Shown here piece after piece: positions 15,780 through 24,378 of a DNA stretch of 64,000 bases. Source of the DNA: CAVRXQ01 sp963725215 (GTDB lineage Bacteria > Actinomycetota > Acidimicrobiia > Acidimicrobiales > Bog-793); contig CAVRXQ010000002.1 in NCBI GenBank assembly GCA_963725215.1, positions 310,001 through 374,000 on the forward strand. The letters are read 5' to 3'. How positions within the stretch are numbered: position 1 is the first letter of the stretch; each line of letters opens with the position of its first letter. The notes under the pieces were generated by a model. That model saw only the letters and a list, made by a program, of their open reading frames with translations. It was not told the DNA's origin and made no database searches. Both the position numbers and the translations under genes were made by a program.

Positions 15780-16883
15780 TCAGCGGGCGAAGTAGCGCGT
15801 AACGGCTTTGGCGATGCCCGCGGCGATCACGCGCTGGCCGGCCGCGCTCGCCGCGATCGTCGCCTCGAAGGGATCGGTGACGAACAGGGGCTCGATTAGC
15901 GCTCCGGGCATCTTGCTCGGAGATGTGAAGTAGCCGGCCATTGCGGGTCCAAGCAGGAGCAGGTGGTGATAGCGCGCGGCCGCGGCAGACAGCGCGGGAC
16001 CGCCGAGGTAGCTGTCGAGCTGGACGCCGTCGTTAGGTATGCCCCAGCCGCGGGTGTTCATTAAAGCGAGAACGTCGGCCTGCAGCAGATCCGCGAAGCG
16101 CAGGTTCGATCGCCAAAAGGGTCGGACGGCGTCATACGCCGTGACACTGCCGGCGTTCAGCGGAGAGGACCCACCGTCGAGATAGATCCCGACGAGCAGG
16201 TCCGCTCGGGAGAGATTGGCGCACACATCGCGTGCCGCAACCTCTCGTGTCGCCCCTTTCACGGTGTAGATGCCGCCCGAGATCGATCCGGGCCGCGGAC
16301 GTGCAACGGCAGTCTGACGCGTTCGCGACACGACGACGCGGAAGCCCTCGCTCCGCAGCAGCGCGGCCGTGCCGAGCTCGATCGGCAGGGTGAGGTTCGC
16401 TTCCGCGACTCGGCGCCCGGCCCGGGTCGTCCCGATCGCGCCCGAATCGCGCCCGCCGTGGCCGGCGTCGAGAAACACGGTGATGTGACGATGACCGCGT
16501 GTCGGCGGGAACGCGACACAGGCACCGGGCTCGAAAAGGCCGGGATCGACGGGACTCGCGGCGCCTCGATCAGCCCCGGATCGGTCTCGTCCTGTCGGCA
16601 CGACGGTGCTCGGCCTGCGCCGATTCCCAGAAAGTCCGCGATGATTTACTGCCGCGCCGGCAGCGCTGGTCGCAGTGACGATGAGCACACCCGCGACCAA
16701 CGCCAGGCGGTACCCACGACACGGGTTGGCGAGTGTCTTACCGCCAACGACTTCGCGATGTGCGAGGTTCATCGGGCGGGCGTCACGACAAGCGATCGGA
16801 TTCAGCGGGCCGACATCGTGAACGAAGCCGCGAAGCCAGGACGGATCGAAGAACCGGTCAGGTTGTCCGTCCATCGTCGACAA
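15780..16883 (-). CDS. N-acetylmuramoyl-L-alanine amidase (Amidase_3), one zinc ligand replaced
   Basis: A 367-residue protein. A membrane anchor or late signal peptide lies at about 58-80 (LALVAGVLIVTATSAAG), then a low-complexity linker, then an Amidase_3 domain from residue 134. Zinc ligands His142 (LDAGHGG) and Glu161 are present, but where the family has SxHAD/N the sequence reads VGIYLDGG, placing Tyr234 at the third ligand. The catalytic-glutamate region (ALIEPLF) is intact. Such enzymes cut the bond between MurNAc and the stem peptide. With Tyr in place of His this one may be weak, altered or regulatory. A TTG start at 16883 has AGGAG nine bases upstream; an ATG lies three codons later. 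Confidence 0.8.
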   Translation of the reverse strand: MSTMDGQPDRFFDPSWLRGFVHDVGPLNPIACRDARPMNLAHREVVGGKTLANPCRGYRLALVAGVLIVTATSAAGAAVNHRGLSGNRRRPSTVVPTGRDRSGADRGAASPVDPGLFEPGACVAFPPTRGHRHITVFLDAGHGGRDSGAIGTTRAGRRVAEANLTLPIELGTAALLRSEGFRVVVSRTRQTAVARPRPGSISGGIYTVKGATREVAARDVCANLSRADLLVGIYLDGGSSPLNAGSVTAYDAVRPFWRSNLRFADLLQADVLALMNTRGWGIPNDGVQLDSYLGGPALSAAAARYHHLLLLGPAMAGYFTSPSKMPGALIEPLFVTDPFEATIAASAAGQRVIAAGIAKAVTRYFAR

Positions 16884-17444
16884 CAGGTCCGTCTCCTTCG
16901 CGGGTGAAACTCCCGATGATCGAAACGTGAGCGCGCAATGGCCTCAGACGAAGCGCGTCCAAACTTGCGACCCGGTTCGAGTTCGCAGCTCCAGGTCGGT
17001 GCTGCGACGATGTCGTCGATGTCCATTTGAGTTGCAAGTTTGCGAGCTGCACCCAGCGTTCTTCAAACCCGCTTCAAGCGGCGCGCAACCACACACGTTC
17101 AAAACGCGGCCGTATACCGTTTTCACGGGTCAACGCTACTTTCCGAGCGCGTCGGAAGAGGTACGCGCTTGTTCTGCTACCAAGCACTGGCGGCTGGAGG
17201 CATCGAACGGCGGACGGGACTCCTACGGCACATGAGGGATACGCGGTGACGCGCACTCCGGGGCCGTTATGGGCCACCCAACGAAGCGCAGATCACCTGC
17301 AGAGATACGGGTACATGATTCTTGGAACCTCTTCAAGGCCGACGCTCGACGCAACGATCGCGGATACTCCGACGGATGCGATGCTTTCGGAGCCGACGGG
17401 CTCTCGTGAAGTCTGGATGCCGACTCGAATATCCGGCAAAGCAC
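16884..17444. other. Gene-poor stretch with repeat copy B
   Basis: No gene supported on either strand. The notable content is the dispersed repeat at 17149-17235 (separate entry). The remaining sequence has only short open frames without family features. Confidence 0.4.
17149..17235. repeat. Dispersed intergenic repeat, copy B
   Basis: Partner of the element at 11147-11236, with the same order of conserved blocks (gtcgga-gagg, accaa-cactggcgg, catcgaa, ggcacatg). It lies about 210-295 bases beyond the 3-prime end of the 7-repeat secreted protein gene, so both copies are downstream of paralogous secreted genes in the same orientation. Confidence 0.5.
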
Positions 17445-19319
17445 CTACGAAACGAGCACGTTCCTCTTCGCGGTGCGCCCGCCCGTCACCGTGGCAACGA
17501 GCGTTTCATGAAGGGGTTTCTCGGCCACGGCCGCGAGCAGCCGTCGTCCAGTCGCTGTGAGGGCGAGATCAAGTGTTCTGCTCTTTCCTTTGGCGAGACG
17601 GTAGCGCTTGCTTGCGAGGACGACCGTCCTGGTCTTGGTGGACTTCCCCTTCAATTCGACTCTCCCGGAACACAGCGCCGTCTTGCAGGTCAACTCCACC
17701 GGTGCCTTGAGGATCTTTCCCGCGAGGACGACCTTCTTCGAGGTGATGACAATCTTCGGACTCACAATCGCCAGAGAGAGCGTCGCACTTGCCTGCTGCA
17801 CGGGCGGTCCCGGGTCCGCGACCTGGAAGGTGATCGACGCGGTTCCCGCTGACTTCGGCGTGCCCGAGATCACGCCGGTCGACGAGTTCAAGCTGAGCCC
17901 TCGCCGGAGTGTTCCCGAGACAATCGAATAGGTGTAGCTCCCCGCCCCGCCGCTCGCGCTGAGCGAGGCCGAGTACGCCCGGCCGACTGTCCCAGAGGGA
18001 AGGCTCGCGGTCGTCAGGGCGAGCGACGGGACGGAATTGACGAAAAATGCCTGCCCGTGGTTCGAGCTGTCGTCGTACCTGCCGACCGCAGTGCAGTTCC
18101 CGACGCTCGAACAGCTGATGGCACCGAGCTCCGTATCCGGGTTCGTGCCGGCGTTGGCGGGCGCAGTCACTTCGGTCGCTGCTCCGAAGCTTCCCCCGGT
18201 CTCGGTCGCGACCATCGCCTGGCCGTGGTTCGAGGAGTCCTCGTACTTGCCAACGGCAGTGCAGTTCCCGGCGCTCGAACAGCTGATGCCAAGGAGATCG
18301 GCATCCGGGTTCGTGCCGGCGTTGGCGGGCGGAGTCACTTCGGTCGCTGCTCCGAAGCTTCCCCCGGTCTCCGCCGCGACTATCGCCTGATAGTGGTTCG
18401 AGGTGTCTTCATACTCGCCAACGGCAGTGCAGTTCCCCGCGCTCGAACAGCTGATGCCACCGAGATAGGCGTGCGGGTTCGTGCCGGCGTTGGCGGGCGG
18501 AGTCAGTTCGGTTGCTGCTCCGAAGCTTCCCCCGGTCTCGGTCGCGACCATCGCCTGCTCGTAGCCCGAGGTGTCCTCGTACGAGCCAACGGCGGTGCAG
18601 TTACCGACGCTCGAACAGCTGATGCCATAGAGCTCGGCGTACGGGTTCGTGCCGGCGTTGGCGGGCGGAGTCAGTTCGGTCGCTGCTCCGAAGCTTCCCC
18701 CGGTCTCGGTCGCGACCATCGCCTGCTCGTAGCCCGAGGTGTCCTCGTACGAGCCAACCGCAGTGCAGTTACCGGCGCTCGAACAGCTGACGCCATTGAG
18801 ATAGGCGTACGGGTTGGTGCCGGCGTTGGCGGGCGGAGTCACTTCGGTCGCTGCTCCGAAGCTCCCCCCGGTCTCGGTCGTGACCATCGCCTGCCCGTAA
18901 CCCGAGGTGTCGTCGTACGAGCCAACCGCAGTGCAGTTCCCGGCGCTCGAACAGCTGACGCCATCGAGATCGGCCTCCGGGTTCGCGCCTGCGTTGGCGG
19001 GCAGAGTCAGTTCGGTCGCTGCTCCGAAGCTCCCCCCCGTCTCGGTCGCGACCATCGCCTGATAGTGGTTCGAGGTGTCTTCGTACTCGCCAACGGCGGT
19101 GCAATTCCCTGCGCTCGAACAGCTGATGCCATCGAGATAGGCATTCGGGCTTGTCCCTGCGTTGGCGGGCGGAGTCAGTTCGACACCACCAGCGAACTCC
19201 GGAGTGATCGGCGAAGCCCCCACGGTCGCGATCGCCACTGTGGTGCCAAGAAGAGCAACGAGGGCGCCGATGGCCGAGAACCACCGCGCTCCACACCGCG
19301 AATCCCGAGGCCGCATCGC
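17445..19319 (-). CDS. Secreted repeat protein: seven 56-aa repeats, putative Ig domain
   Basis: A 624-residue exported protein. A signal peptide (WFSAIGALVALLGTTVAIA) leads into seven tandem 56-residue repeats with the pattern ELTPPANAGTNP, ISCSSAGNCTAVG, YEDTS and QAMVATETGGSFGAAT. Seven units suggest a seven-bladed beta propeller. After them comes a putative-Ig (He_PIG-like) domain (LPSGTVGRAYSASLSASGG, then LSLNSSTGVISGTP). It closes with a C-terminal domain with one Cys pair and the KGKSRTLDLALTATGR and KNVLVS-type ending common in actinobacterial surface proteins. The C-x-S-x-G-N-C core is shared with the protein at 11275-13395. I chose the ATG at 19317-19319 because GGAGG lies seven bases upstream; longer starts exist. 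Confidence 0.85.
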   Translation of the reverse strand, partial: AMRPRDSRCGARWFSAIGALVALLGTTVAIATVGASPITPEFAGGVELTPPANAGTSPNAYLDGISCSSAGNCTAVGEYEDTSNHYQAMVATETGGSFGAATELTLPANAGANPEADLDGVSCSSAGNCTAVGSYDDTSGYGQAMVTTETGGSFGAATEVTPPANAGTNPYAYLNGVSCSSAGNCTAVGSYEDTSGYEQAMVATETGGSFGAATELTPPANAGTNPYAELYGISCSSVGNCTAVGSYEDTSGYEQAMVATETGGSFGAATELTPPANAGTNPHAYLGGISCSSAGNCTAVGEYEDTSNHYQAIVAAETGGSFGAATEVTPPANAGTNPDADLLGISCSSAGNCTAVGKYEDSSNHGQAMVATETGGSFGAATEVTAPANAGTNPDTELGAISCSSVGNCTAVGRYDDSSNHGQAFFVNSVPSLALTTASLPSGTVGRAYSASLSASGGAGSYTYSIVSGTLRRGLSLNSSTGVISGTPKSAGTASITFQVADPGPPVQQASATLSLAIVSPKIVITSKKVVLAGKILKAPVELTCKTALCSGRVELKGKSTKTRTVVLASKRYRLAKGKSRTLDLALTATGRRLLAAVAEKPLHETLVATVTGGRTAKRNVLVS

Positions 19320-19645
19320 GTTGCCTCCGTTGTAGGTCATGCGCAATCGAATGGCGACGCGGGTCAAAATTAGCAGAGTGCCTCATGAACGGCCCTTGTG
19401 CTGTCCCGCGCTGCCGCTGCCACTGTGTGGTTGCTCCTTCCCTGATGTGCGCGATGAGTCGCGAGGCAATTCGGACGAGTTCAGAATCCGCAGGATCCAG
19501 CATGGTTTGTGGTGTTCCAAACTCGTGCCGCACCGGAACGGACTCAGCTCTTCCGATCGCGGTCGTAGCAAACGAGCATGTTCCTGATCACCGGGAGTCG
19601 GCGAGTGGCGATTGGTGACTGAGACGGGCTCTAGGTTCAGGCACA
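19320..19645. other. Divergent intergenic region
   Basis: About 325 bases between the minus-strand repeat protein and the plus-strand acetyltransferase. It presumably holds both promoters. I see no gene and no clear operator or hairpin. Confidence 0.4.
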
Positions 19646-20350
19646 ATGGAATTCGAGCTTCGAACTGAGCGACTCGTCGTGCGAGCCTGGCGGCGGGCGG
19701 ATCGAGATCCGTTTGCCCAGATGAACTCGGATCCGCAAGTGATGGAGTTCATCCCCTTTGTCCTGACGGGGGAACAGAGCGACGCGCTCGTCGATCGATT
19801 CGAGGCCGAATTCACCGAGCTCGGATTCTGTCCATGGGCTGTCGAGCTAATCGAGACAGGCGCGTTCATTGGCTTTGTTGGACTCAACACCGTTCGAAAT
19901 GAGATGCCCTTTGCGCCGGCAATCGAGGTCGGATGGCGGCTCGATCGACCATTCTGGGGACAGGGCTACGCGACCAAGGCTGGCAAGGCTGTGCTTCGAT
20001 TCGGCTTCGATGAGCTCGGACTCGAGGAGGTCGCTTCATTCACATCGACGATCAATGAACGTTCTCGCCGAGTGATGGAACGACTCGGAATGTCGCGTGA
20101 TCCGGCCGAAGACTTTGACCATCCTCGGATTACCGAGGGAGTGCGCTACGCCCTCACGTCCTCTACCGACTCCAGCGATCCTGAATATTCCGCAGAGCGG
20201 ACTGCCTCTAAACAATTCGCGAGGAACGGGAACCTGAAGTGCCACCAACCGCCGGCTGGTGGTCGTGTTGACGTAACCGCGGCGCAACTGTTCTCGGCGT
20301 ACAACGTGAGCGAGGAAGGGACTTGCGAGCCTTCGGGGAGCCGACGGTGA
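19646..20350 (+). CDS. GNAT acetyltransferase (RimJ/RimL type) with an aberrant C-terminus
   Basis: Residues 1-167 are a typical RimJ/RimL-like acetyltransferase: ELRTERLVVRAWRRAD at the start, GFVGLNTV, the EVGWRLDRPFWGQGYATKAG acetyl-CoA loop, and the NERSRRVMERLGMSRDPAEDFDHP ending. Family members then finish within about 15 residues (EGHPLRRHVLYRL-type). Here the sequence diverges after ITEG and runs some 65 residues of serine- and alanine-rich, unrelated sequence to the TGA at 20350. The reading suggests a frameshift or deletion near 20145 that removed the natural end; activity may survive because the core is whole. The stop overlaps the ATG of the next (broken) gene as TGATG. Confidence 0.75.
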   Translation: MEFELRTERLVVRAWRRADRDPFAQMNSDPQVMEFIPFVLTGEQSDALVDRFEAEFTELGFCPWAVELIETGAFIGFVGLNTVRNEMPFAPAIEVGWRLDRPFWGQGYATKAGKAVLRFGFDELGLEEVASFTSTINERSRRVMERLGMSRDPAEDFDHPRITEGVRYALTSSTDSSDPEYSAERTASKQFARNGNLKCHQPPAGGRVDVTAAQLFSAYNVSEEGTCEPSGSRR

Positions 20351-20928
20351 TGCGATCCGCCAAAAGAACGAAGCTGCGTGCCGCTCCGGTCGGGCTCGCG
20401 CTTGTTGCCTTGGCGGCGCTCTTCGCCGCCTGCGGGGGCGCTTCCGGACCGGGCGTAGCGAGCCTCGGGTCGTCGACCACGACGACGACCTCCCCGCCCG
20501 CCGGAGCCTCGGGCGGGAACAAGGAAGTCAACTACTTGGACGCCGTCAAGTACGCCCAGTGCATGCGGACCCACGGCGTGCCGAACATGCCGGATCCGAA
20601 TAGCAAACGCGAGTTCCTCCACACGCCGGAGAAGCTCAACGGCGTCGTTATCAACATCAATTCGGCGGCATAGACGAGGGCGAACACGGCCTGTCAGCAC
20701 TTTCTGCCGAACAACGGATACATCTCGCCCTCCGAGCAACAGGTACTGCTCGCCGAGGCTCTCAAATACGCGGAGTGCATGCGCGCACACGGGATCACGA
20801 ACTTCCCGGACCCCTCGGGTGCGGGTGGCGGTGTGACCTTCAACCCCAAAGGCATCGATCAGAACTCGGCGCAGTACAACTCCGCTCAGAGTGCCTGCAA
20901 GTCGCTGGCGCTGGGAGGGGGCACGTGA
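20350..20928 (+). pseudogene. Lipoprotein with two CMRxHG modules, interrupted by an in-frame TAG
   Basis: The frame from the ATG at 20350 encodes a lipoprotein (lipobox ALFAAC near residue 29) with the module YLDAVKYAQCMRTHGVPNMPDP. It then hits TAG at 20671-20673. The same frame continues without a shift to the TGA at 20926-20928, giving TACQHFLPNN, then a second module ALKYAECMRAHGITNFPDP and a final SACKSL. A full-length product would be about 192 residues, the usual form of this actinobacterial family of unknown function. TAG most simply derives from CAG (Gln) by one C-to-T change, so this is a fresh nonsense mutation, a sequencing error, or less likely stop readthrough. Confidence 0.8.
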
Positions 20929-20991
20929 CCAGGGGGACGAGCCGCTCTGAGTGCGCGTCCCATAATGCGGTGCGATCCCTGATCCGACACT

Positions 20992-21297
20992 TTGGGAAAC
21001 CGCGACGAGGGCGGGTGTTGCTTGACGGTAGTAGGCCGCCTCGAACTCGGCCGGGGTGACGTAGCTGTTGTCGCCGGTGATCTCGCCATGGAGACCGCGG
21101 TGGTTGAACCGGTCAACGTAGCCGAACGTTGCGAACTCGACGTCGTCGAGGCCGCGCCACGGTCCGCGTGGATAGATCAGTTCCCACTTGTAAAGGCCGT
21201 TGAAGCTCTGGGCCATCGCGTTGTCATAGCTGTCGCCGCGTGACCCGACCGAGGCGACGATGTCGTTCTCTGCGAGGCTACGCGGAAGCGCGTGATC
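20992..21297 (-). mobile_element. Fragment of an IS3-family transposase (OrfB C-terminal part)
   Basis: The minus strand encodes the end of an rve/IS3 OrfB: LAENDIVASVGSRGDSYDNA, NGLYKWELI, FNHRGLHGEITG, and YVTPAEFEAAYYRQ. The N-terminal HTH and first two catalytic Asp residues are absent, and the surrounding frame is unrelated. In the segment normally reading YDNA-x-AES the third residue is Gln, so even the remaining catalytic Glu is lost. No terminal inverted repeats were recognised. It is an inactive relic next to two damaged genes (20146-20928). Confidence 0.75.
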
Positions 21298-21364
21298 GAT
21301 GTTGCAGCGCACGCCAGTATTTCGCGACACGGAACGGATTCGATAGTCGGCCGCCAGCCGGCGC

Positions 21365-21396
21365 GCTCGGACCCCATATATATCGGACCCCATATA
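21365..21396. repeat. Two tandem 16-bp copies next to the IS3 relic
   Basis: tcggaccccatatata occurs twice back to back (21365-21380 and 21381-21396). It is AT-rich compared with its surroundings and 70-100 bases from the transposase fragment; it could be a junction scar. The stretch 21297-21655 contains no other recognisable feature. Confidence 0.5.
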
Positions 21397-21655
21397 TAAA
21401 GGTGAAGCTCCCCGGACCACTCACTGGTATTTGTAGACACCCGTCACCACACGCTTGATGCCGTGTCCGCCAAGTATCCGGCCCAGAACCTGACAGAAGG
21501 ATCCCCCGCGGTCCCCTCATAATCCAACGTTGAAGAAGGAACCTTGCGGCGTAAGAGGCAAACGTCACCGCCCGTCGATGCCGCCAAATAGACGGACGCG
21601 TCTGTGGTGATTCCAGGATCGGCAGCGGCGCTGGAAGCAGAGCTAGGCAGGCCAA

Positions 21656-22615
21656 TCAATGTGACTCGAGCTCGATCACCAGTCGGCCCGAACGTTCAAC
21701 CACCGTCGTGCCGAACGCCGAGCACAATTGCTCGAAACGTCGGGCGATCCAGATCGCCTCGTCTGGTTCGGCGAGACGGGTGTGGCAGAAGTCGAGCCCG
21801 AGCGGAACAGCCTCCAGTTGGGTCGGAATGCCCGATTCGAATGTGACGAGGAACAGCAAGCCGAGGTCGTTTCGCAAGACGGGATCGGTCGCGTAGTCGT
21901 CGATGAAGTCGCCGAGGTCGAAAATCACGCGGTCGGAAACACCGTGAAAGACGTGCGCTGAGTGGCCGGCAACCAGGGTGGCGCCCTCCGAGCAGAACTC
22001 GGTGGCCGCGCGCCTTACGTAGGCGACTGGATCTCGGACCATGTTCGGCCCCCAATGTGGTGTCACGACGATGACGTCAGCGTCGACATTGCGGATGGCC
22101 TCAAGCAACCAGAACGGGTTCTCGCGGCTGAGATCTGCGTAGGCGACGCCGGGGCTCCCTCGGGTCGCCGCGTAGTCAGAGGGGTCGTCCGTCAACCCGA
22201 TCACGGCGACGCGGGTTCCGCTGGCGTCGAGGACTCGTGGTGAGCGGGCCTCGCTTTCATTCTCGCCGGCGCCCGCCCAAGCGATTCCGGCCGCGGCGAG
22301 ATTGCGAAAGGTATCCTGAAGTGCCTCGGTGCCGAAATCGAGAGCGTGGTTGTTCGCGAGGGTGACGCAGTCGACCCCCAGATGCCGCAAAAGAGCGGTC
22401 GCCTCGGGCGGAGCGCGGAAGTAAAAGGGCTTTCCCGGCATCAACCACGGATCGCCACGAGCAGAGATTGTGCACTCGAGATTCAAGATGAACAGGTCAG
22501 CCTCTCGCGCGACTGCGACGACGCCGTCCGAAACGAACCTTTCGGGCGGCGCGACGGCAAGACGTTCCCCCACCAGTCGACCGAGCATCGTGTCGCCCGC
22601 GAGCGCCAGCTTCAT
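21656..22615 (-). CDS. CapA/PgsA-like metallophosphatase-fold protein
   Basis: A 319-residue protein of the CapA (poly-gamma-glutamate synthesis) family: AGDTMLGR (6-13), NLECTIS (near 44-50), the NNHALDFG metal motif, TPHWGPN, and the GHSAHVFHGV motif. These are the histidine, aspartate and asparagine clusters of the calcineurin-like fold. It lacks the signal or anchor segment of classical CapA, so it is probably cytosolic. The gene follows the alpha/beta hydrolase by three bases on the same strand, implying cotranscription. Without pgsB/capB and pgsC/capC nearby, real polyglutamate synthesis is unsupported. Confidence 0.85.
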   Translation of the reverse strand: MKLALAGDTMLGRLVGERLAVAPPERFVSDGVVAVAREADLFILNLECTISARGDPWLMPGKPFYFRAPPEATALLRHLGVDCVTLANNHALDFGTEALQDTFRNLAAAGIAWAGAGENESEARSPRVLDASGTRVAVIGLTDDPSDYAATRGSPGVAYADLSRENPFWLLEAIRNVDADVIVVTPHWGPNMVRDPVAYVRRAATEFCSEGATLVAGHSAHVFHGVSDRVIFDLGDFIDDYATDPVLRNDLGLLFLVTFESGIPTQLEAVPLGLDFCHTRLAEPDEAIWIARRFEQLCSAFGTTVVERSGRLVIELESH

Positions 22616-22618
22616 CGC

Positions 22619-23281
22619 TCAACCCTCGAACGTCGCTGTGCTCCGCAGGTGCGTGACGAACCAGTCACGAGACTTTTCGGCGACGACCTCCAATGTGCCC
22701 GGCTCCTCGAACAGGTGCGTCGCTCCCGGTACGACGACGAGGCGACTTTCGCAGCGCAGCTTCGCCTGCGCGTCATGATTGAGGCCCAGAACGACATCGT
22801 CGTCGCCTCCGACAATGAGCAAGGTTGGAGCGATGACCGCGTCGAGTCGGTCCCCGGCGAGATCGGGGCGCCCTCCTCGGGAAACGACCGCCATGACCTC
22901 CGCATCCAGTTCGGCCGCCGCCCAAAGTGCCGCCGCCGCTCCGGTGCTGGCGCCGAAGTATCCGATTTCTAGCCGGTTCGTTTCCGGTTGCTCACGTAAC
23001 CACCTCGTGACGGCGACAAGTCGGCCGCCGAGCAGACCGATATTGAAAACGTTCGACCGGTCGGTCTCCTCCGAAACCGTCAACAGATCAAAGAGGAGCG
23101 TGCCGAGTCCGGCCGCGTTCAGTATTCCGGCGACGTACTGATTGCGAGGGCTGTGACGGCTGCTGCCGCTGCCGTGCGCGAATACGACGACCGCCTGAGC
23201 GGCCTCGGGAACGAGGAGGCGACCTTCGAGCTGGGCGGCGCCGTCGTTCAGAATCACGTTCCTATCGTCAGCTCCCAACAT
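22619..23281 (-). CDS. Dienelactone-hydrolase-like alpha/beta hydrolase
   Basis: A 220-residue alpha/beta hydrolase. It has an oxyanion segment (VVVFAHGSGSSRHSPRN), the nucleophile elbow GASTGAAAALWAA (Ser near residue 112), an acid-residue region (LLIVGGDDDVVLGLN) and the terminal GATHLFEE histidine. The GSGSSRHSPRN loop is typical of a DLH-like subgroup often fused to phosphoribosyltransferases; here it stands alone. The substrate is unknown. It is first in a two-gene unit with the CapA-like protein. Confidence 0.88.
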   Translation of the reverse strand: MLGADDRNVILNDGAAQLEGRLLVPEAAQAVVVFAHGSGSSRHSPRNQYVAGILNAAGLGTLLFDLLTVSEETDRSNVFNIGLLGGRLVAVTRWLREQPETNRLEIGYFGASTGAAAALWAAAELDAEVMAVVSRGGRPDLAGDRLDAVIAPTLLIVGGDDDVVLGLNHDAQAKLRCESRLVVVPGATHLFEEPGTLEVVAEKSRDWFVTHLRSTATFEG

Positions 23282-23594
23282 CGTTGGAGCCTCCAGACTC
23301 AGGGCTCATTGCACCTGTCCCGACAAGGGTCCACGCGAGCCGTGTCCTCCATCGTCGAACCCGCGACTTCTAAGTCCTCGGAGGGGTATCAGACACTCCT
23401 GACCGTCTGCACTGGTGACGTAAATCATCGTTGTCAGCCGGTGTCGAGGGGGCCAGGGGCCAATGTCACCGAGATGGCACCGAGTTCTTTCGTGACCGAG
23501 AGACGTTGCGATCCGAGGTCATCGCCTTTTGGGGACCTCTGGCACTTGGACGCGCCCTCCTCATGCCCCATCTTGATTCGGGGGTGAGTCATCT
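23282..23594. other. Intergenic region
   Basis: About 310 bases between divergent genes. I see no further gene, no hairpin and no obvious operator. Confidence 0.35.
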
Positions 23595-24008
23595 GTGAGC
23601 ACAATTGTCGTCGGTTTCATCTTTGGGACCGAAGCACGCGCCGCACTTGATCGCGCGGTCACCGAGGCGTGTTTGCGCAACGCGCGTCTCGTTGTCGTTC
23701 ACTCGGCCAAGGGCGGCTTGGAGGAGAGTGATGAGGAGGTACGAGCGTATTCCGAGGCGTTAGAAGGCATCGATGACGAATTGGCGGCTGCAGGCGTCGA
23801 CCACGAGGTAGAACAGTTCGTCCTCGGACACGAACCCGCGGAGGACATCGTTCGGATCGCTCGCGAGAAGAACGCCGAAATGATCGTCATCGGCGTGCAC
23901 CGGCGCTCGAAACTCGGAAAGCTCGTACTTGGTTCGGCCGCCCAGGACATATTGCTTCAGGCAGACTGCCCGGTGTTGGCCGTCAAACCGACGTTCAAAT
24001 CCATTTGA
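23595..24008 (+). CDS. Universal stress protein (UspA family), single domain
   Basis: A 137-residue Usp domain: VVGFIFGTEARAALDRAV at the start and the ATP-binding pattern IGVHRRSKLGKLVLGSAAQDIL (G-x2-R-x2-G-x3-x-GS) near 101-121, ending in CPVLAVKP. The starting strand lacks the usual V-D-G-S step (FIFGTE instead), so nucleotide contacts may differ. It begins with GTG. It lies shortly upstream of the HAD-GH65 gene and is one of four Usp genes in the window (another at 27423, a broken one near 40.6 kb, a fourth at 50708). Confidence 0.88.
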   Translation: MSTIVVGFIFGTEARAALDRAVTEACLRNARLVVVHSAKGGLEESDEEVRAYSEALEGIDDELAAAGVDHEVEQFVLGHEPAEDIVRIAREKNAEMIVIGVHRRSKLGKLVLGSAAQDILLQADCPVLAVKPTFKSI

Positions 24009-24378
24009 GCTGCGGCCGCTTAAGCCGGATGGGCGCGATCGCAGGAGTTCGCGGGTGACAGGCGACGTCGATTTTGGAGCTCGTCGAGGCACCGATCGGA
24101 GCGAACGACCCCGCATCGCACGACACGCAAATTACGATCTGCCGACCTCGGTTCTCCGCTCTGAATGCGCATTCGTCAAAGAGGAGTAAAGCAGGCGACC
24201 GAGGTGATCGAACTCGACACGGGCGACAGCTCCGCCCTTTGTCCTGGACAACTCCATCCCGTCCCATATGCGCCGATGGCGAGCGGATGACGAGTGGAAA
24301 CGCCGAACCTCCTAGTCGGTGTCCATCTCGGGCCGATCGCCCCTACCGCTTGAGGGTCCGGTCGGGGACGGTTTCCTC
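24009..24378. other. Intergenic region
   Basis: About 370 bases. The GH65 frame remains open back to a GTG at 24319 but this part has no protein-like features. Nothing else recognised. Confidence 0.35.

Noticed and set aside
18057..19373. 438-codon plus-strand repeat frame
   Set aside because: It only mirrors the tandem repeats of the secreted protein on the opposite strand; repetitive DNA opens long frames on both strands.
20146..21420. 424-codon minus-strand frame as a whole transposase
   Set aside because: Only residues about 42-143 are transposase-like; the rest is antisense to the lipoprotein relic and noise.
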